From Dehalococcoidia bacterium (lineage in GTDB: Bacteria > Chloroflexota > Dehalococcoidia > Dehalococcoidales > UBA1222), in the NCBI GenBank assembly GCA_009779655.1, contig WRDV01000002.1, forward strand, positions 1 through 27,345: a stretch of 27,345 bases of DNA, given 5' to 3'. The notes under the pieces are model-generated. The model made no database searches. It worked only from the letters and a program-made list of their open reading frames with translations, and was not told the DNA's origin. The translations under genes and the position numbers were made by a program. This document shows, in pieces, positions 23,819 to 27,345 of this stretch (the first letter of the stretch is position 1; each line of letters starts with the position of its first letter).

Positions 23819-23827
23819 ACCCAACCT

Positions 23828-25486
23828 CTACACATGCATTTGCACAGACAAAATCATGGGGCGGCGCTTTGTTTTATCATAAAAATACTTCTCAAGGGCA
23901 TTCTTAATTTCATTATCGATAAATCCGCTGGTTACGGAATTGATATCGCAGCGATTTAACAAATCAGCTACCAACTCACATCCCGAACTCAATAAATCCC
24001 GCGCCTCAGGCACATCCACAAACCCGCGCGTTACGATACCGGGGCGCCCGACCGGCTTGCCGGTATGCTTATTGATAGCAACGGATAACACCACAATACC
24101 ATCGCGCGACAACATCCGACGATTGTGCAGTATGGCGCTGTTCACATCGCCAACAGACAGTCCGTCAACATAAACATTGTCTGATGCGACCTTTGTTGCA
24201 ACCTTTCCGCTTGCCGAGCTCAATTCTAAAACGTCACCGTCTTCAAGCACAAAGGTATGCGCCGCGCTTAAGCCAAGCGACTGAGCCAGCTTCGCATGCA
24301 GCGTAAGATGGCGGTATTCGCCATGTACCGGCACAAAGAACTTCGGCTTGGTAAGATTAAGAACCAACTTGAGCTCTTCCTGGCTTGCATGTCCATGCAC
24401 ATGAGCCTGAGTACGGCTGCCATAAAACACCTGCGCCCCCTGCTTGAATAGGTTATCCACGGTACGATTAACCAATGATTCGTTGCCGGGTATCGGCGAC
24501 GCCGAAATGATGACGGTATCCCCGGGCACAATACTAAGATGCGGATTAACGCGGCTGGCAATACGTACCAAGCCCGAGGTAGGCTCGCCCTGACTGCCGG
24601 TTGTCAGCACCACCACCTTGTCGTGCGGAGTGCGCGACAACTCCTCCACGCGCCCCATCACGCCGGGTGGCAATTTCAAATAGCCTAAATCCGAGGCAAT
24701 ACGCACATTATCAGACATGCTACGCCCGATAACAAAAACACGGCGCTCATGTCTGGCGGCGGCGTCGATAATCTGCTGCATACGTGAAATAAGAGAAGCG
24801 AACGTGGTTACCAACACACGGCCGGCGGCGTTAGCAATAATGTGGTCAATAGCCTCTCCCACCACTTGCTCTGACGGCGTATACCCGGGTAACTCAGCGT
24901 AAGTAGAATCCGCCATAAGCAATAGCACGCCTTGCGAGCCAACTTGCGCCAAACGCGATAAGTCTGTTGGCATTCCGCTAACAGGAGTATAATCCAGCTT
25001 GAAATCACCCGTATGCACGATGGTGCCCACCGGCGTACGCACGATAATCCCCACGGCATCGGGTATGCTGTGGCATACGGGGAAAAATTCCACAGCAAAA
25101 CATCCCGTATCAAAATGACCTCCCGGCGCAACTACGTTAAACTTGGTTTGCGCCAGAATTTTACGCTCTTTTAGCTTAACTGAAATCAGTCCCTTGGCAA
25201 GTTTAGTGCAGTAAATTGGCACATTAAGCTGAGGCAGCACATAAGGCAGCGCGCCGATATGATCCTCATGGGCATGGGTAATGACGATGCCGCGCACCTT
25301 GTTTTGATGCTCCAACAAATAACTTATATCCGGAATGAGCAGGTCAATACCAAGCATTTCCTCATTGGGAAACATCAGTCCCGCATCAATGACTAAAATA
25401 TCTTCGCCGTATTCCACGGCCATCATATTCTTACCTATTTCCCCCAGGCCGCCCAGAGGAATAATCTTTAACTTCTCTTTCGACAT
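23828..25486 (-). CDS. rnj: Ribonuclease J
   Basis: RNase J is a metallo-beta-lactamase/beta-CASP nuclease with 5'-3' exonuclease and endonuclease activity, central to mRNA decay and rRNA maturation. The 552 residues show the start KIIPLGGLGEIGKNM, the metal motif HAHEDH at 71-76 (H71, H73, D75, H76), and IVHTGDFKLD. The beta-CASP segments include VFVIGRSM, TTGSQGEP and HVHGHASQEEL, then FVPVHGEYRHL and the C-terminal domain. AAGGAAG lies just before the ATG, and the stop of the upstream UDG gene is 9 nt away. ftsK follows 9 nt after this gene's own stop, so the three are surely co-transcribed. Confidence 0.96.
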   Translation of the reverse strand: MSKEKLKIIPLGGLGEIGKNMMAVEYGEDILVIDAGLMFPNEEMLGIDLLIPDISYLLEHQNKVRGIVITHAHEDHIGALPYVLPQLNVPIYCTKLAKGLISVKLKERKILAQTKFNVVAPGGHFDTGCFAVEFFPVCHSIPDAVGIIVRTPVGTIVHTGDFKLDYTPVSGMPTDLSRLAQVGSQGVLLLMADSTYAELPGYTPSEQVVGEAIDHIIANAAGRVLVTTFASLISRMQQIIDAAARHERRVFVIGRSMSDNVRIASDLGYLKLPPGVMGRVEELSRTPHDKVVVLTTGSQGEPTSGLVRIASRVNPHLSIVPGDTVIISASPIPGNESLVNRTVDNLFKQGAQVFYGSRTQAHVHGHASQEELKLVLNLTKPKFFVPVHGEYRHLTLHAKLAQSLGLSAAHTFVLEDGDVLELSSASGKVATKVASDNVYVDGLSVGDVNSAILHNRRMLSRDGIVVLSVAINKHTGKPVGRPGIVTRGFVDVPEARDLLSSGCELVADLLNRCDINSVTSGFIDNEIKNALEKYFYDKTKRRPMILSVQMHV

Positions 25487-25495
25487 TAATCTTCC

Positions 25496-26131
25496 TTACA
25501 GCAACTTAAGTTGCTGAGACTCTTCCTTGTGTGACTCCTGCGCATGGCTAGCCTCGCACTCTTTCTTCAGCTCAGCCAGCAAGTCGGGGATTTTCAGCAT
25601 ATCAGACTGAATAACACTGCGCAGGCTGCCCTGATGCAACGCCGCCGCCGGATGGTACATAGCGAAATACAGTACGCCGTCTTTTTTAACAGCTGTGCCA
25701 TGTATCTGTCCGATACTCATACCCGGCATGAACATACCCATGGAGTAACGACCCAGCGTAACGATCATCTTCGGCTTAATGATATCAATCTGGCGTTCAA
25801 GATACGGCTTGCAATTAGCGATCTCCTGCGGCAGAGGATCACGGTTGTTCGGCGGGCGGGTCTTGATAATATTAGTAATATACACCTGCTCCCGCTCTAA
25901 GCCGATAGACTTCAGCAATTGCGTCAGAAACTGTCCCGCCGCCCCAACAAAAGGCCTCCCCTGCTGGTCTTCATACCATCCGGGAGCCTCGCCAATAAAC
26001 ATAATCTCAGTGTTATTCGCGCCTTCTCCGGGTACGGCTTTAGTCCGCAGTCGGGAAATTTCGCATTTATGGCAGTTACATATAGTTTGATATAGCTCAT
26101 CTAGAGCGGACATAGCGTTGTGGCCAAGCAT
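25496..26131 (-). CDS. Type 4 (family 4) uracil-DNA glycosylase
   Basis: This 211-residue enzyme removes uracil from DNA; family 4 members carry a 4Fe-4S cluster. Family motifs are GEAPGWYEDQQGRPFVG near 48-63 and the C-terminal MYHPAAALHQ. Expected cluster ligands C20, C23 and C107 are present. The usual cysteine in the block KCRPP is replaced by threonine (T91, KTRPPNNRDP). An extra cysteine, C18, lies beside the first pair. An inner ATG at 26113 (MSALDELY) is an equally likely start; neither has a Shine-Dalgarno. It heads the UDG-rnj-ftsK operon behind a good promoter with a leader of roughly 20-35 nt. Confidence 0.93.
   Translation of the reverse strand: MLGHNAMSALDELYQTICNCHKCEISRLRTKAVPGEGANNTEIMFIGEAPGWYEDQQGRPFVGAAGQFLTQLLKSIGLEREQVYITNIIKTRPPNNRDPLPQEIANCKPYLERQIDIIKPKMIVTLGRYSMGMFMPGMSIGQIHGTAVKKDGVLYFAMYHPAAALHQGSLRSVIQSDMLKIPDLLAELKKECEASHAQESHKEESQQLKLL
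25499..25516. repeat. 18-nt perfect palindrome at the UDG-rnj junction
   Basis: CAGCAACTT/AAGTTGCTG is a perfect palindrome that covers the last six sense codons of the UDG gene and ends directly before its stop codon, a few bases ahead of the rnj Shine-Dalgarno. As RNA it could form a 7-bp hairpin with a 4-nt loop. It might affect coupling or processing at this junction; no T-tract follows. Confidence 0.6.
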
Positions 26132-26155
26132 AATTTAAGTTATAGATTATGCCTA

Positions 26156-26184
26156 ATGATAACATGTACAATATGTCAAGTCAA
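26156..26184 (-). promoter_or_regulatory. Promoter of the UDG-rnj-ftsK operon
   Basis: On the minus strand TTGACT (26179-26184) and TATCAT (26156-26161) are 17 nt apart, each one base from consensus. Transcription would start near 26149, only about 18 nt before the first ATG of the UDG gene. The -35 overlaps the last codons of the upstream small gene. Confidence 0.7.
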
Positions 26185-26447
26185 TTTGAATTAGCCTTGG
26201 GAATATCTTTCTCAAACTTGTCCGTCTCGCGCAACGCCGCCAGCAATTCCTCGTGATACGTTTTATTCGGCAGCGCAGCAATAAGAATCCATACCGGCAT
26301 CCCGCAAAGCAAGCTTCTTATCTTCCAAGCTTCAAAATCATATCCTTTACACTTAGCGACTTCAGCGAACCATGATGCGACAATAATCCATATCCAAATA
26401 GTTAAAGCAAGTAGTCCGATTATTGCTATTAAGACAAGCGGACCCAT
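26181..26447 (-). CDS. Small membrane protein of unknown function
   Basis: I do not recognise this protein. It begins MGPLVLIAIIGLLALTIWIW, a long hydrophobic helix, and has a second, weaker hydrophobic stretch (SLLCGMPVWILIAALP near 44-59). A charged tail (ELLAALRETDKFEKDIPK) follows. The segment between the helices contains KCKGYDFEAWKIRS. In-frame ATGs exist 21 and 6 nt upstream, but the GGGGAGGGG motif spaces best for the ATG at 26447, giving 88 residues. It lies upstream of the UDG operon on the same strand but is separated from it by its own promoter. Confidence 0.65.
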   Translation of the reverse strand: MGPLVLIAIIGLLALTIWIWIIVASWFAEVAKCKGYDFEAWKIRSLLCGMPVWILIAALPNKTYHEELLAALRETDKFEKDIPKANSN

Positions 26448-26538
26448 GCGCATCCCCTCCCCATACATGACAAATATTGGTTCTTTGACTATACCACTAT
26501 TTCGGCAAGCACTTCAATGCATGGCAGTCATGCGGCAC

Positions 26539-26553
26539 GGGACGCTGCGTCCC
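26539..26553. repeat. Short GC-rich hairpin
   Basis: GGGACG-CTG-CGTCCC is a 6-bp stem with a 3-nt loop, between two minus-strand genes and only 7 nt past the stop of the 26560-27108 gene. It may act as a weak terminator or 3'-end stabiliser; no T-tract follows on the minus strand. Confidence 0.4.
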
Positions 26554-26559
26554 TACAAC

Positions 26560-27108
26560 CTATTCATCAAGGCTAATCTCTATCACAGACCAATTAACAA
26601 CATCAAAGGTGTACCACCAGGACGCTTGATCTCCCGATCTGCATGTAATATCTAACTCAACAAAAATGCTGTCGTTATCCATGAACTTAAGATTTTTTAC
26701 TCGCGTCTTTGATATATCATTCTGTTCAATCCCTAGTGGGATATTTATCCATATCCATTTCTCTTCCCATAGTTTCCCTTCCCGGAAAGCATTCTCAACA
26801 TCAGCTATAATAAGTCTCACCTCATTACCATATGTAGTTCCGCACGAAAAAGCTAGGTATTTACTATTGGGCGACCAACAGAAAGCAGGTATAATACCGC
26901 TGGTACACCCTGTTTTGGCACCTGTTTCGAAGCTTTGTAATACTATTCCCTGCCTAAGCCTATTATAAGATACTTGATATTCCTTATTCGGAGAGACGCT
27001 TTTATTCACATTGTATCCTAACTTGTCCAATAAGAACATACACATAAGCGTTAATACTACGCCTACAACGACAATGCCCAGCAACTCTAAAGAAGTCTTC
27101 TTAGTCAT
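26560..27108 (-). CDS. Membrane-anchored protein with a beta-propeller-like blade
   Basis: I do not recognise a family for this 182-residue protein. It has an N-terminal membrane anchor (LLGIVVVGVVLTLMCMFLL, residues ~9-27) after a positive MTKK start, so the rest is probably outside the cytoplasm. The segment CWSPNSKYLAFSCG resembles a TolB/WD40-type 'WSPDGKxLAF' blade, but only one clear blade is present, too few for a propeller. Several cysteines and a tryptophan-rich C-terminus (SWWYTFDVVNW) follow. GGATG lies about 7 nt before the ATG. It may be a truncated or minimal relative of TolB-like proteins. Confidence 0.7.
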   Translation of the reverse strand: MTKKTSLELLGIVVVGVVLTLMCMFLLDKLGYNVNKSVSPNKEYQVSYNRLRQGIVLQSFETGAKTGCTSGIIPAFCWSPNSKYLAFSCGTTYGNEVRLIIADVENAFREGKLWEEKWIWINIPLGIEQNDISKTRVKNLKFMDNDSIFVELDITCRSGDQASWWYTFDVVNWSVIEISLDE

Positions 27109-27128
27109 GTAAAATCATCCTTTCCTTA

Positions 27129-27169
27129 CAATAAGCAGACAAATCATGCGCGAGGCGCTCCGCTTATTG
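27129..27169. repeat. Nested inverted repeat between two minus-strand genes
   Basis: CAATAAGC (27129-27136) pairs with GCTTATTG (27162-27169), and inside it GCGC-GAG-GCGC forms a second small stem. It lies between the partial gene at the window edge and the 26560-27108 gene. It could be the terminator of the partial gene or leader structure for the next one; it has no clear T-tract. Confidence 0.4.
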
Positions 27170-27175
27170 GCACAT

Positions 27176-27345
27176 CTATGAATTTGATATTTCAAATTTA
27201 TTATCATAAAGCCAGCACGATGCCACAAACAGTATTATTATCGAGACACACTGGATAATCCATTTTGCGGCTACGGCAATTGGTAAGTACTCTACTTGTG
27301 CCATTATCACGCCAAGGACGACATAGAGCACCGCGGCAAATGCCC
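27176..27345 (-). CDS. Membrane protein, C-terminal part only (cut by window edge)
   Basis: On the minus strand the frame is open from the window edge to a TAG at 27176-27178, giving the last 55 residues of a protein. Two hydrophobic helices are seen, AFAAVLYVVLGVIMAQ and WIIQCVSIIILFVASCWLY, then a short polar tail, NKFEISNS. This is typical of a small integral membrane protein. The start and family cannot be determined here. Confidence 0.6.
   Translation of the reverse strand, partial: AFAAVLYVVLGVIMAQVEYLPIAVAAKWIIQCVSIIILFVASCWLYDNKFEISNS

Noticed and set aside
1..27345. CRISPR arrays, prophage genes, restriction-modification or other defence clusters, rRNA
   Set aside because: I scanned for direct-repeat arrays, cas-like, phage structural or methylase motifs and rRNA-like stretches and saw none. 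The Fic protein and the small nuclease-like protein stand alone.

Overview
The window looks like a chromosomal segment of a Chloroflexota bacterium, most likely class Dehalococcoidia. I base this on gene content and order recalled from that group: the block of aconitase-type LeuC/LeuD, isocitrate dehydrogenase and malate dehydrogenase, together with yebC-ruvC-ruvA. No 16S rRNA or phylogenetic marker was tested. GC content looks close to half, coding density is high, and nearly all genes are housekeeping.

Layout. 17-3092 (+): a B12-binding-type radical SAM protein followed by RimO. 3093-5112: a small accessory patch at the 3' end of an initiator tRNA gene, holding a C-terminal scrap of an IS200/IS605 transposase, an intact class II Fic protein with its own promoter and operator-like boxes, and two dead transposase scraps (IS5-like and IS630-like) joined end to end. 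5113-5230 (-): initiator tRNA-fMet with a near-consensus promoter. 5270-8318 (-): RarA, a small conserved-looking Gly/Ala-rich protein, and a MEMO-AMMECR1 fusion. 8359-8402: a 21-bp perfect inverted repeat between divergent genes. 8469-9544 (+): a putative small PD-(D/E)XK nuclease and CoaE. 9548-11901 (-): RuvA, RuvC, YebC and AcpS. 12031-14280 (+): a biotin-dependent carboxyltransferase and a GyrI-like protein. 14380-18329 (+): a short TCA-type operon (aconitase-family large and small subunits, NADP-type isocitrate dehydrogenase, malate dehydrogenase) with two competing hairpins in the middle. 18504-21444 (+): DegV and UvrB. 21531-26131 (-): a compact operon of type 4 uracil-DNA glycosylase, RNase J and FtsK/SpoIIIE. 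26181-27345 (-): three membrane or membrane-anchored proteins of unknown function, the last cut by the window edge.

The genes fall into a DNA repair and chromosome maintenance set (RarA, RuvA, RuvC, UvrB, type 4 UDG, FtsK), central carbon metabolism (aconitase, ICDH, MDH, carboxyltransferase), cofactor and lipid supply (CoaE, AcpS, DegV), and ribosome/RNA maturation (RimO, RNase J, tRNA-fMet).

The most notable observation is in ftsK. The start codon and Shine-Dalgarno sit 9 nt after the RNase J stop, but the reading frame for the rest of the protein is reached only by a -1 shift, and the shift point falls exactly on an A AAA AAC slippery heptamer. This is either programmed frameshifting or a one-base homopolymer deletion (real or a sequencing error). 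I saw no obviously novel multi-gene defence or mobile system; the unusual items are individual genes and regulatory structures.
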